64,000 bases of DNA from CAVTWJ01 sp964525605 (GTDB taxonomy: Bacteria; Oederibacteriota; Muellerivitia; Muellerivitales; Muellerivitaceae), in the NCBI GenBank assembly GCA_964525605.1, contig CAZGKT010000011.1:36374-100373 (forward strand). Reading direction: 5' to 3'. Below are positions 44,088 to 52,907 of this stretch, one piece after another. The notes below the pieces were generated by a model that was given only the letters and a program-made list of their open reading frames with translations, did no database searches and was not told where the DNA came from. The translations under genes and the position numbers were made by a program. The stretch's first letter is position 1. The number at the start of each line of letters is the position of its first letter.

Positions 44088-44372
44088 TCACTTTTTTGCG
44101 CAGATCTCGGCGCAACGTTTTTCGGCGTATTCCCAGGCTGAAAAGGACTTGTTTTCGGGTCCCGAAATCCATGGGTCCAATCCAAAATTCTTGTAGGCCG
44201 AACAGAGTTCTTCCGCATTCATTCCGGGCTTATAGCTGGATGCCAGCCACTGGTCCACGATTTTCTTGCAGGCATCGATGGCCGCTTCCAATGTTTCATA
44301 CTCGCCTTGGGTGTACCGCTTTTCCAGATCCATATAATCGTAATTGTCATCGACCATAACCTTGTAAATCAT
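44088..44372 (-). CDS. Conserved small protein of unknown function
   Basis: 94 residues, soluble. Begins YKVMVDDNYDYMD and continues with YETLEAAIDACKKIVDQWL, a pattern I recall from small conserved hypothetical proteins in several phyla. Three cysteines (C35, C57, C87 approximately). Weak ribosome site. No operon neighbour in the same direction within 200 bases. Confidence 0.7.
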   Translation of the reverse strand: MIYKVMVDDNYDYMDLEKRYTQGEYETLEAAIDACKKIVDQWLASSYKPGMNAEELCSAYKNFGLDPWISGPENKSFSAWEYAEKRCAEICAKK

Positions 44373-44701
44373 TGAAACGAGCCTTTGTTCACGAGAGGGA
44401 ACCGTTCAGCATCATTCACCCGAATGTCCCTCTTTTTTATTTTGAGTCCCACGTTTTTCTAAAGATTAATCATCGTTTTCATTTTCGTGCTATTGTCGAT
44501 CCCACCCATTATCTAACACCCAAATCTTCTCTAAAAAGCGTTTTCACAAGTATCTTCTCCACGTCCTCCCTGCGCGCGGGGGAGTGTTGAATATGAAAGC
44601 CCTTTTATATTATTTCCGCCGGACCCTATTAAGCTTAAAGTGTGTAATCTGTGGCTTCCCCAACAAGCTCCAAAACCAATGCGAAAGAGCAATTAAACCA
44701 A
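44373..44701. other. 329-base divergent gap
   Basis: Separates the minus-strand small gene and the plus-strand GH5 gene. No convincing gene, RNA or repeat is seen; a short open frame at 44584-44772 has no ribosome site and overlaps the GH5 signal peptide. Confidence 0.5.
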
Positions 44702-46999
44702 ATGTCATCGATCCACCTATCGTTTTTCCAGCGCGCCTTTATCCTTTTAGCCCTCACCTTTTGGATTTTTAGCGCCCAAAATTCACAAGCCCAGCCGCCG
44801 GTTTTGACCGTCGTGGGAAACACGCTTTCGTACGGTGGCTTCTGTGGGAAATTAAGAGGTGTGGACGCGGATGGGATGGAATTCTCCAACACGGGCAGTG
44901 GGCAAATATTAAACATGGTGACCGAGGCGGTGGGTACTTGGAACAGCACCATCATCCGTTTGCCGTTGAACCAGGATTATTGGTTTGGGTGCGGGGACGG
45001 TGACACCAATGGGGCGAATTACCAGGCCTTGGTGGCCAGCGTCGTCAATTACTGCTCGGGACAGGGCGCCTATGTTCTCCTCGACCTGCACTGGTCGGGC
45101 ACATCCTCCTCGCCCTCAGCCCCCTGCGGAGCCGGATGGGGCAGTGCCAGCAGTACGAAACAACAGCCCATGGCGGATGCGAACGCGATCACTTTTTGGA
45201 GTTCGGTGGGGAGCGCCTATGCCAACAACCCCGCGGTGGTCTTCGACCTTTACAACGAGCCTTATGACTCGGGCAACGACAATCCAGGAACGGTCGACAC
45301 CACGGGATACAACACCTGGCTCAATGGCGGAACTCTGGGCGGGGCCTCCTTTTCCACCCCGGGCATGCAGGCTCTCTTGAACGCCGTGCGAGCGGCGGGG
45401 GCCACTAACGTCTGTCTGATGGGGGGCCTCCATTGGTGCGCCAACCTCGCCGGCCTTCCCGCAACCTCCATAACCAACACGGGAGCCGGGGTGATGTTTG
45501 CCGCCCATATCTACGGAACCAACGACGGGACGACCGCCGCCAGTTGGAATACCGAAATTCCAAGTACCCTCTTGGCCAATTATCCGGTCTTCGTGGGGGA
45601 ATACGGTCCCGATTCCACCTGCCCGCCCGCCGCGGGGGATATCTCCGCTTTCGACAGCGGATTTTTCAGTTACATCCTGAACACCAATGGGATCGTGGGA
45701 GCCACGGCCTGGTGCATGTATCCCGGCTCTTGCCCTGACCTCGTTTCGGATTTCAGCTGGACACCGACCAGTTGGGGAACCGACCTGCAGAATTTCCTAC
45801 TGACGCCCGTTCCCACCTGTATTGCCACCCCCGCGAAGACCGGCACCTTCACCCCCACCCATAACCCCTCCGACACGGTCACCCCCACGTCTACGGTGAC
45901 GGTCACTCCGACCGTGACCTACACCCCTACCTCCACCCCGACGGTTAATCCTTGTTCACAGGTTGTCGCGGCCATCAATTGCGGAGGAGCGGTGCAGTAC
46001 GTCCTCGGCGGGGTGACCTGGGTAGCTGACCAGGCCTATGCGGCGGGAAGTTACGGCTACGTGACCACCGGCAACATCGGAACTACCACGAACGCCATTG
46101 CCAACACGAACGGCGAACAGGCCCTTTACCAGACGGAACGGTACGCCTCCACCCTGGAATACAAGTTCACCGTTCCAAACGGGACCTATCTGGTCACTTT
46201 GAAAAACGTCGAGATGTACTGTACTGCCACGGGATGCCGGGTCTTCAATGTCTCCATCAACGGTACGATCGTATTGCCGAATTTTGACATTTACTCTCAG
46301 GTGGGGGAATTCGCCGCGGATAACCACTCCTTTGTCGAGACCGTCACGAATGGTTTGATCGATATCGTCGCGACCGCCACGGCGAACAACGCCGAATTCG
46401 CGGCCATCGAAATCCAGACTTTCCCGGCCTGCGTCATCACCAATACCCCGACCCAAACCTACACCCCCTCCAATACTTTCACCATTACCATGACCCCCAC
46501 CATCACCCTCACGCCTACTATTACCCTCACTCCCACCATTACGCTGACCCCTACGGTTACCCTGACGCCAACCATCACCAATACACCCACTCTTTCCCTA
46601 ACCCCAACTGTAACGAATACACCCACCCTGTCTTACACCCCGACGAACACCCTCTCCCCCACAATGACCTATACGGTGACCCTATCCCCCACCCCCACTC
46701 CGGTCATATTGGGAATAACGCTGAGCGCGCCTTACCCCAACCCCATCCAGGGCGCGGGGCCCGTCAGCTTTGAAGTGAGCGTTCCGACATTGACGTCTCT
46801 GACTTGGGAGATCTACACCACGGCTTTCCGTAAAGTCGCGGGGGGTACCCAGTCCGTTTTCGGCAACAATACCCTTACTTGGAACCTGACCGACAGGCGC
46901 AGCAACAACATCGCCAATGGCGTCTATTACCTGAGGCTCAAGGCCCTGGCGGGGAGCACTCAGACAGTGAAAACCTATAAAATCCTCGTTTTGCGTTGA
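44702..46999 (+). CDS. Secreted GH5 glycoside hydrolase with malectin-like and FlgD-like domains
   Basis: 765 residues from the ATG at 44702 (in-frame GTG at 44651 also possible; both ribosome sites weak). Signal peptide to about residue 31 (ending SQAQ). GH5 TIM barrel (about 35-375) with acid/base Glu186 in DLYNEPYD and nucleophile Glu300 in VFVGEYGPD: an endoglucanase/mannanase-type enzyme. A Thr/Pro linker, a malectin-like carbohydrate-binding domain (about 418-580, starting VVAAINCGGAVQY), a second Thr/Pro linker (TLTPTITLTPT), then a YPNPI motif and a FlgD-like end (NNTLTWNLTDRRSNNIANGVYYLR). Confidence 0.9.
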   Translation: MSSIHLSFFQRAFILLALTFWIFSAQNSQAQPPVLTVVGNTLSYGGFCGKLRGVDADGMEFSNTGSGQILNMVTEAVGTWNSTIIRLPLNQDYWFGCGDGDTNGANYQALVASVVNYCSGQGAYVLLDLHWSGTSSSPSAPCGAGWGSASSTKQQPMADANAITFWSSVGSAYANNPAVVFDLYNEPYDSGNDNPGTVDTTGYNTWLNGGTLGGASFSTPGMQALLNAVRAAGATNVCLMGGLHWCANLAGLPATSITNTGAGVMFAAHIYGTNDGTTAASWNTEIPSTLLANYPVFVGEYGPDSTCPPAAGDISAFDSGFFSYILNTNGIVGATAWCMYPGSCPDLVSDFSWTPTSWGTDLQNFLLTPVPTCIATPAKTGTFTPTHNPSDTVTPTSTVTVTPTVTYTPTSTPTVNPCSQVVAAINCGGAVQYVLGGVTWVADQAYAAGSYGYVTTGNIGTTTNAIANTNGEQALYQTERYASTLEYKFTVPNGTYLVTLKNVEMYCTATGCRVFNVSINGTIVLPNFDIYSQVGEFAADNHSFVETVTNGLIDIVATATANNAEFAAIEIQTFPACVITNTPTQTYTPSNTFTITMTPTITLTPTITLTPTITLTPTVTLTPTITNTPTLSLTPTVTNTPTLSYTPTNTLSPTMTYTVTLSPTPTPVILGITLSAPYPNPIQGAGPVSFEVSVPTLTSLTWEIYTTAFRKVAGGTQSVFGNNTLTWNLTDRRSNNIANGVYYLRLKALAGSTQTVKTYKILVLR

Positions 47000-47098
47000 T
47001 CGGCTTTAGAATCTAAAAGATCTCACTGTTCACCCGACAAGAAACAATTCAGCCATGGATATAATCTACTAAGGAAATTGCTAATTGCTAAAACACCC

Positions 47099-48285
47099 TT
47101 AACGAGTCTGCCCCGACTTCTGGGTTAAAAAACCGAAATTCATGTTTCGGATTTTAATTCGCAAAGGTTTTTCAAGGTAGAGATAGGTCACAACACTCAC
47201 GAGGATCAAAGTAACGATATAGCAAAAAAAAGATAAGGGATAAGGGATCAACGGTTCGATCCCTCCGGGTCTGGTTTTTGAAAAGAGCTTCAGACAGGCC
47301 CAAAACCAACTCCCTACAGGAGATTGGAGGATATAAATACCGTAACTGGCCTCGCCCAACAGGACCAATGTCTTGTTGCTCAGGATTGAGGCGATGAAAC
47401 CCTGCGAAAGGGCCGCTCCTAAAAGAATGGCGGCTAGAAAAGGATCGTAGACCCCGCCAAACAAAAAAGAGGGGCGGAATTGTTCCGAAAAATAAAAGCC
47501 GGCCAGGGCTCCTGCCAGGCCCCCCCAAAAAAACAGGTTGGCGACCATCGCCTTAGGTCTTGGATCCTTTAGGATTTTATGGTGAAGCCGCATTAAAAGG
47601 ATTCCTAAGGCAAACTCCGGGGGCCTAAATAGGGGGGAAAATCGTAAAAAAATACCAGGAAAGTTGTTGTTGTTAAACGCGGCGTTAATGCCAAAGACGC
47701 CATAAATCAACATTGGCGCCATTAGAACTAAATAACAGATGATGAGGGCAATGGGTATATTCCAGTATTTTGATTTTTCCCAAAGCTTCACACCCAGGAA
47801 GGGAAAAAGGAGATAAAAAAATGCTTCGGCGCTCATACTCCACGAAGGGTGGTTCCAATCCCCCCGAATGGCAATATCCCAGGCCTGTAGCATGGCCAGA
47901 TTGAGGCCCAAAGTCGCAACCGCCAAAAAAAATGATGAATCTTGTCTGAGCTTGATAAGACAAAGCGAACGATAAAGGGAACCTGCAAAAGGAAGGAGAA
48001 CAGGTAAAGGGGATAAATCCGCGCGAATCGGGCTTTCCAAAATAAAGATTTGTCGAGCTTCGGGGTGTCTTCTCCGTTTAGGTAGACGTAAGCGAGAATG
48101 TACCCTGAAAGAATGAAAAATAAATCAACTCCCACAAAGCCCATATTAACGGTCGAGGAAACGAGTTTTCCGAAGAATCCTTGTGGATAGTTCAAATGAA
48201 GACCGTGGTAAATCACGACTGAAAGTGCCGCGAAGGCTCGAATTGAGGTGAGGCTTTGGATCCGAACGGGAGCTTGGACGGTCAT
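47099..48285 (-). pseudogene. Acyltransferase family 3 (OafA-like), interrupted by a frameshift
   Basis: The first part (from 48285) encodes SLTSIRAFAALSVVIYHG and FVGVDLFFILSGYI, the hallmark start of acyltransferase-3 membrane proteins; the rest, in another frame, gives the remaining helices to 47099. The frames join at an 8-T tract on the minus strand (47925-47932). One extra T would restore a single 395-residue protein with ten helices, the normal length. Either a true mutation, a slippage/phase-variable tract or a sequencing error. The enzyme would O-acetylate an envelope or secreted polysaccharide. Near the secreted GH5 gene, but convergent. Confidence 0.85.
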
Positions 48286-48718
48286 GTATGGAATATAACT
48301 GATTCGTGGTGAAAGAAAAGGTCGGGCAAAAACAAAGAATTAATAGTTTTAAACTGAAACAAGATTAGAAAAGATATCCAAAAATTCATAATTCTTCGCT
48401 TGTTCACTTACAATTCTCTGAGGTGGATTTGAAAAAATGTTTTGCTTGCGAATGTTGTTTCTTCTGGACCTCAGCCGTAGATAAAGAAACATTAAATATC
48501 CTGCGTGATTATAACTTTCTATTCGGATGAACCCGAACTATGGCGTCGGCGCCATAGTGGGCGCGCCATAATTCCTATCTTTCCCCACGGCCCTTCTTGA
48601 AGAAAACCTGAAAAATAGCCGTTTTTTCATCATGCCTTTTTGGCATCTCCCTTGCGTTAGAGATAACCATCGCGGGGCAAACAGAAGCCAAAGCCCCCGA
48701 AATGGAGAACCGAAGTTC
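48286..48718. other. 433-base gap with a small Cys-rich reading frame and a palindrome
   Basis: Holds a 36-codon frame (GTG 48423 to 48530) whose product contains CFACECC, and a perfect 9-bp inverted repeat ACTATGGCG/CGCCATAGT (48537-48558). The frame has no good ribosome site and is not called. Nothing else recognised. Confidence 0.45.
48537..48558. other. Perfect 9-bp inverted repeat
   Basis: ACTATGGCG and CGCCATAGT around TCGG, 160 bases before the response regulator gene. Possible operator or RNA hairpin; no T-run follows, so not a terminator. Confidence 0.5.
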
Positions 48719-49099
48719 ATGTCTCACGAACCCATTCTGATCATCGACGACAACGTCATGAACCTCAAACTGGAGAGGGTATTGCTCGAAATCGAGCAGT
48801 ACGAGGTGAGGACCGCGAAGGACGCCCCTGAGGCCCTTCGCGTCCTCGAAACCTTCTTGCCCCGCCTGATTCTGATGGATCTTCAGATGCCGGATATGGA
48901 CGGGGTGGAACTGACGTTGAAGCTCAAGGCCGACAGCCGCTACCGGGACATCCCCATTCTCATGGTGACGTCCTACACCCAAAAGGGTGACGCGGACCGG
49001 GCCCTGGCGGCCGGTTGTGACGCATATATCACCAAACCCATCGATACCCAGGCCCTCCCGGGTCTGGTGGCGGGTTTACTGAACAAAAACAGGGCTTAA
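48719..49099 (+). CDS. Single-domain response regulator (CheY-like)
   Basis: 126 residues, receiver only. Phosphoacceptor Asp54 in LILMDLQMPDMDG, acidic pair IIDD, Lys in YITKPIDTQALPGL. A close paralogue of the receiver at 39262-39639. The ATG at 48719 follows GGAG at 11 bases. It heads a run of plus-strand genes including a Crp/Fnr regulator; no kinase is next to it. Confidence 0.93.
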   Translation: MSHEPILIIDDNVMNLKLERVLLEIEQYEVRTAKDAPEALRVLETFLPRLILMDLQMPDMDGVELTLKLKADSRYRDIPILMVTSYTQKGDADRALAAGCDAYITKPIDTQALPGLVAGLLNKNRA

Positions 49100-49133
49100 C
49101 GGGAAAGGCCCCAACCGTATCAAGGAGGCAGTC

Positions 49134-49835
49134 ATGCTGACAGCGACCAAACACAATCCGGTAGCCATGAAATCCATGATGAATCGGGGGTTCCTCGCTA
49201 CTGTCGATCTATTCAAGGCGATCCCGCCGGAAGCGCTGGCCGACCTGGAAAGAAAGATGGTCGAAAAGCACTATGCCAAGCATGAGTCCATCCTTCTGGA
49301 AGGGGACCCGGCCGAATCGGTCTGGATTGTCAAGGAAGGCCGGATCAAGGCCAACGTGACCGCCCCCAATGGCCGGTGCCAAACCCTCTGCATGGTCGGG
49401 GCCAGGGGCCTTTTCGGAAGCTGTTGCTGTCTAGGCGGGGGCAAGGTGCCCTGCCAAAGCGTGGCCGAAACCGAAGTTACGGTGGTTTCATTGCCGATGT
49501 CGGATTTTAGGAATTTGATGAACCGTTACCCCTCTGTCGCCTTCGCGCTGTCGGCCCACGTTTCCAACCGTCTGCGCCAATCCAAAGACACCCAGACCTT
49601 CGAGCACGAGAGCGTGGAAAAACGCATTCTCCACCTGATGGTCAACCTGGCGAACGAATTCGGGGACACCGTTCCCCTGACGCGCCGGGAAGTCGCCGAG
49701 ATGGTGGGCACGAGCGTGGAAACCAGCATCCGGACCTTCATCAACCTGGAATCGGAAGGATTGGTCGCGACCGGCCGAGGCCGCATCACGGTGAAAAACG
49801 TTCAAGCCCTGATCGACCGCATCGAAGACCTTTGA
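49134..49835 (+). CDS. Crp/Fnr-family transcription regulator, cysteine-rich
   Basis: 233 residues. Cyclic-nucleotide-type sensor domain (about 20-145), dimer helix, and a C-terminal winged HTH (about 175-225; LTRREVAEMVGTSVETSIRTF). Six cysteines lie within 26 residues of the sensor (82, 86, 97, 98, 99, 107), including a CCC triplet. This differs from the classic N-terminal Fnr Cys set, so a redox, metal or Fe-S sensor of a different kind is likely. GGAGG precedes the ATG by 5 bases. Probably controls the genes that follow or itself. Confidence 0.9.
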   Translation: MLTATKHNPVAMKSMMNRGFLATVDLFKAIPPEALADLERKMVEKHYAKHESILLEGDPAESVWIVKEGRIKANVTAPNGRCQTLCMVGARGLFGSCCCLGGGKVPCQSVAETEVTVVSLPMSDFRNLMNRYPSVAFALSAHVSNRLRQSKDTQTFEHESVEKRILHLMVNLANEFGDTVPLTRREVAEMVGTSVETSIRTFINLESEGLVATGRGRITVKNVQALIDRIEDL

Positions 49836-49858
49836 GAAACGAAAGAAAGGAAAACAAC

Positions 49859-50038
49859 ATGACCCCGTCCAACGACAAGCCGGCGATACGAAAAGAGAAG
49901 AAAAAAGAGACTGGGCCCGCCCAGGCACGAGTTCCCTTTTTTCCGGACCGATCGCTTGGTCTTCTACAGAATTCGCCCAATCCGCTTTTTCAAACGGCAG
50001 ATCTGGTCTGGGTTGTTTGTAAGAAAAAGAGCCGCTAA
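49859..50038 (+). CDS. Small hypothetical protein
   Basis: 59 residues from the ATG at 49859, with GAAAGGAAAAC before it. Basic N-terminal half (RKEKKKETG), no membrane helix, no recognised domain. Starts 23 bases after the Crp/Fnr stop in the same direction. Confidence 0.45.
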   Translation: MTPSNDKPAIRKEKKKETGPAQARVPFFPDRSLGLLQNSPNPLFQTADLVWVVCKKKSR

Positions 50039-50049
50039 GAGGGTTTCCG

Positions 50050-50400
50050 ATGGGGAATTGGAACATGATTGAAAAGCAAAAGTTCATATGGAAAAGGATG
50101 AAGGGCTTGGTCGGGGATTTTGACCGAAAAAAGTTCTCTTTTCGGGAACTGGTGGAGAAAGTCATGGTGTCCATGGACCCCGCCGTTTTTTTGGAGGGGG
50201 AGGCAGTGAAGACCTGGTACGGGCTTTGGATTCAAATGTGGGACCTGTCCGAGGCCGGGGAAGTAGAGATGGAAAGCCATCTGGAGTTGGCCGGACAGTT
50301 CATCTCGGATTTGAATGGGTTTCTTTCGGGCGAGATCGAGAAACTGGAACAAGGCACGGAAATTTGGGTCCCTGTCGGGGCCGAGGAGGTTCGAACATGA
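50050..50400 (+). CDS. Hypothetical protein, operon with thioredoxin-like gene
   Basis: 116 residues, acidic, helical, soluble; no Cys. AAGAGGG precedes the ATG. Its stop overlaps the next start (ATGA), indicating coupling with the thioredoxin-fold gene. Family not recognised. It may be a partner of the Crp/thioredoxin-like set. Confidence 0.6.
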   Translation: MGNWNMIEKQKFIWKRMKGLVGDFDRKKFSFRELVEKVMVSMDPAVFLEGEAVKTWYGLWIQMWDLSEAGEVEMESHLELAGQFISDLNGFLSGEIEKLEQGTEIWVPVGAEEVRT

Positions 50401-50744
50401 ATTTTGTTGAACTCAATGGGGAAAACTGGGTGGAAGAAGTGCTCATGACGGACCTGCCCGTGCTGGTGGATTTTCGGTTTGCAACTAACGACTCGGATGC
50501 CCAAGAGGACGCTCTTCTGGAAGAACTTCAGGAAGAATGGGGACTTCGGGTTCGGATTGGACTCTTGGACGCGGCCCGATACCCTGAAATAGCTGGGGCC
50601 TACCATATCTCGGACTATTCGACCCTGGGGATGTTTTACGGTGGAAATATCCACTACGCTACCTGGGGGTCGGGGCGCGTGAAAAAAATGGTCCTCTTTT
50701 GGATGAAGCCTTCCCGGCCGACACCCGTCAGGGTTTGGAACTGA
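50397..50744 (+). CDS. Thioredoxin-fold protein lacking the CxxC active site
   Basis: 115 residues with the thioredoxin plan: LPVLVDFRF in place of LVDFWA, a helix (EDALLEELQEEWG), VRIGLLDAARYPEIAGAYHI, and FYGGN. The CGPC motif is replaced by polar residues (TNDSD) and the cis-Pro by Ser (DYSTL), so it cannot be an oxidoreductase and may be a binding scaffold. GAGGAGG precedes the ATG; start overlaps the previous stop. Confidence 0.75.
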   Translation: MNFVELNGENWVEEVLMTDLPVLVDFRFATNDSDAQEDALLEELQEEWGLRVRIGLLDAARYPEIAGAYHISDYSTLGMFYGGNIHYATWGSGRVKKMVLFWMKPSRPTPVRVWN

Positions 50745-50795
50745 TTTTGTAAGGAGGGCTCTCTCTGCGGATTCGTCCGAGTGTAGGGAAACCAC

Positions 50796-51314
50796 ATGAT
50801 TTATAAATTGACGGAAGAACAAATCAAAGAATACCAAACCCAAACCTTGCGGGTGCTCGGTTATAAGTTATTCATGTTTTTTGTGCTCGGTGCTCTGGCC
50901 GTCTATCCTATGTACCTTGCTGGGGGCGGATTGGATAGCCTGTGTTTACTTTGGACTATGCTGGGGTTGGTCTATGTCTTCAGTAGCGGGATGGACTATA
51001 AAACCCGCAGGGAAAATCAGATCACCCAACTGGCCGTGAACCCCGAATCGTTGGAACTTACCGCGCCAAAGGTCACGGAGGCGATCCCCTACCGGTTTAT
51101 TCAAAAGCTCCGGATCTATACCGACCCGGAAGGGAATGTGGAATTGATTTGCCTGAGGGCACTCGAAAGCCTGAACCTCAAGCCGAGCGCCAGCCCTTAT
51201 CTGCTTTTCGAGGGTTACGAAAGCATGACCCAACTGGCGGGCGAGTTGGAAGAAAGGGTTTCCAACCTCGGGGTCGTCATCCGGATTCAAAACCCCCCTG
51301 ACTTAAATTTTTAG
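50796..51314 (+). CDS. Small membrane protein, two helices plus soluble domain
   Basis: 172 residues. Two close helices (about 23-42 and 47-65) followed by a positive DYKTRREN, then a soluble beta/alpha domain (about 75-170; PH-like fold possible). AGGGAAACCAC precedes the ATG. Follows the thioredoxin-like gene by 51 bases. Function unknown. Confidence 0.6.
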   Translation: MIYKLTEEQIKEYQTQTLRVLGYKLFMFFVLGALAVYPMYLAGGGLDSLCLLWTMLGLVYVFSSGMDYKTRRENQITQLAVNPESLELTAPKVTEAIPYRFIQKLRIYTDPEGNVELICLRALESLNLKPSASPYLLFEGYESMTQLAGELEERVSNLGVVIRIQNPPDLNF

Positions 51315-51331
51315 CTTATCCCTAACATTTT

Positions 51332-52570
51332 TTAAATCTGCGAAACGTCAATATCCGCGCAGAAGATGTGGGCCTTTTCAGTTGTTTTGTCCGTGAGAAC
51401 CCCTGAAAAAGTGATGCACAAATTTCCCGAAGCCAGGGAAATATAAGGATCGGTCAGGTAGTGGCTGAGGTTGTTGTAGGTCAGGGCGTAGTAATATTCC
51501 TTCAGGGAATGGTCCGTCCCCTTGGGAGCGGGTTGAAAGAGATGCTGGCGCCGTTCTGGAACCTTTTTCAAATTGCAGAAGGTTTCGCTAACCTGCACCC
51601 CGTCCTGGCTTAGGATGTAGAGGCATTCCAGCTGGGGATATTTCAGAAAATACTTCGTGAAGGCCGCTTCGTCTAGATCAATGGTGGCGTTCTTCTGAAG
51701 GGGCTGAAAAAGGGCCAGGGCGATTTCCAGACAGCGGTTTTTCAGGTCCTTGTCCCGGTTCATGCGGTCAGTCATCATTCGGCGGTAGCGCGAACCCAGA
51801 AAGACAATACGGGCCTTTAAGCCAAGGGTCGAAGAATCGCTTTTCTTGGGTTTGGAAAAATATCCCCCCTGCAGCATATCCACTCCCAGTTCCAGGGCGC
51901 AGAGAGCGTCTTCCTCGTTTTCCACTCCGTTGGCGATCACCAGGGCTCCCAATTTGTGCGCCAGGTTGACGACGGTTTTTATCCCCTCGCGCTTGAAGGG
52001 ATCTTTTCCCATGTCCTGCACGAAAGAAGCGTCTAGTTTGACCAGGTCGGGATACAAACTGAGTATCTGGTTCACGCAGGAACCTGTGTTATTGACATCC
52101 TCCAGGGCGATCAAAAACTGATTCGATCTTTGCATTTCCACGAATTTGAGAACAGCGTCCATGTTCATGTTTTCGGAGGGTGAAATTTCAATCACGATCC
52201 GGCTTGGATTAAGCCGGAGGCTTTGAACCCTTTGGACAAGATGGCCCGAGCCCACCACTTCGGGGGTAAGGATGGAAGACTCGATGTTCAAAAACAGGAG
52301 TAGGTCGGGAACCTTGGACTGGATTTCAACAAAGCCTTCCAGGCCTTTATCCCGGAATAGCCGATCCAGGGCCAGTTTGGATTTGTTCTCTCCCAATTCC
52401 CGGTAAAGCTCTTGGGGTGGAACCATTTCCTGCGTACCCGATTTGACTCCATGGGCCAGGGCTTCCAACCCCACGACGCCCATTTTTTTAATCGAAAGAA
52501 TGGGCTGGAAAAGGGAAGACACGTTTTTTTGGGCCAGAATTTCAAGGGCGGTCAGGGTGGGAAGTTCCAT
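51332..52570 (-). CDS. EAL-domain protein with divergent active site and C-terminal sensor-like domain
   Basis: 412 residues. EAL domain about 15-245: Glu36 of GLEALAHG, Asn in LNIESS, Glu in VIEISPSEN, KLD. The DDFG motif reads EDVNNTG and the AEGVE motif reads ANGVEN, with Gln-Gly kept. Loss of the metal Asp and Glu suggests weak or absent cyclic-di-GMP cleavage, so it may only bind the molecule. The C-terminal ~150 residues resemble the sensor attached to YkuI-type EAL proteins (TDPYISLASGNLCITFSG). GAGGAAACC precedes the ATG. Confidence 0.85.
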   Translation of the reverse strand: MELPTLTALEILAQKNVSSLFQPILSIKKMGVVGLEALAHGVKSGTQEMVPPQELYRELGENKSKLALDRLFRDKGLEGFVEIQSKVPDLLLFLNIESSILTPEVVGSGHLVQRVQSLRLNPSRIVIEISPSENMNMDAVLKFVEMQRSNQFLIALEDVNNTGSCVNQILSLYPDLVKLDASFVQDMGKDPFKREGIKTVVNLAHKLGALVIANGVENEEDALCALELGVDMLQGGYFSKPKKSDSSTLGLKARIVFLGSRYRRMMTDRMNRDKDLKNRCLEIALALFQPLQKNATIDLDEAAFTKYFLKYPQLECLYILSQDGVQVSETFCNLKKVPERRQHLFQPAPKGTDHSLKEYYYALTYNNLSHYLTDPYISLASGNLCITFSGVLTDKTTEKAHIFCADIDVSQI

Positions 52571-52907
52571 GGTTTCCTCGCGGGTTTAATTGGGATTCAA
52601 CCGCGAAGAAATGCAAAGGCTATGCCAGAGAGTGTTAATAAAAGGTTAGAAATAGGGTATGCGATATGGCTTGCCGGCGTAAGGGAAAGAGGAAAGTTGA
52701 CTTTCGACGGTGGCCTTGAGGAAGACCTGCGATCGTTGCTTACAACGAAACTGTAACGATTTACAAAAACCGTAAACCCAACGACCAGAAATTGAACCTG
52801 TCGATTAGGGAGTTTTCAGTCCTAATTCTGCCGCAGCCACCAGGCTTTTGCGCTTTCGATTTGCCTTATCCTTGCTGAAAACCATCCAAAGGATGAAAAG
52901 AAACACA
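52571..52907. other. 337-base gap without a convincing gene
   Basis: Lies upstream of the EAL gene and downstream of the STAS gene, both minus strand. No clear promoter, RNA or repeat. Confidence 0.5.

Noticed and set aside
44584..44772. 62-residue frame before the GH5 gene.
   Set aside because: Overlaps the GH5 signal peptide in another frame; no ribosome site.
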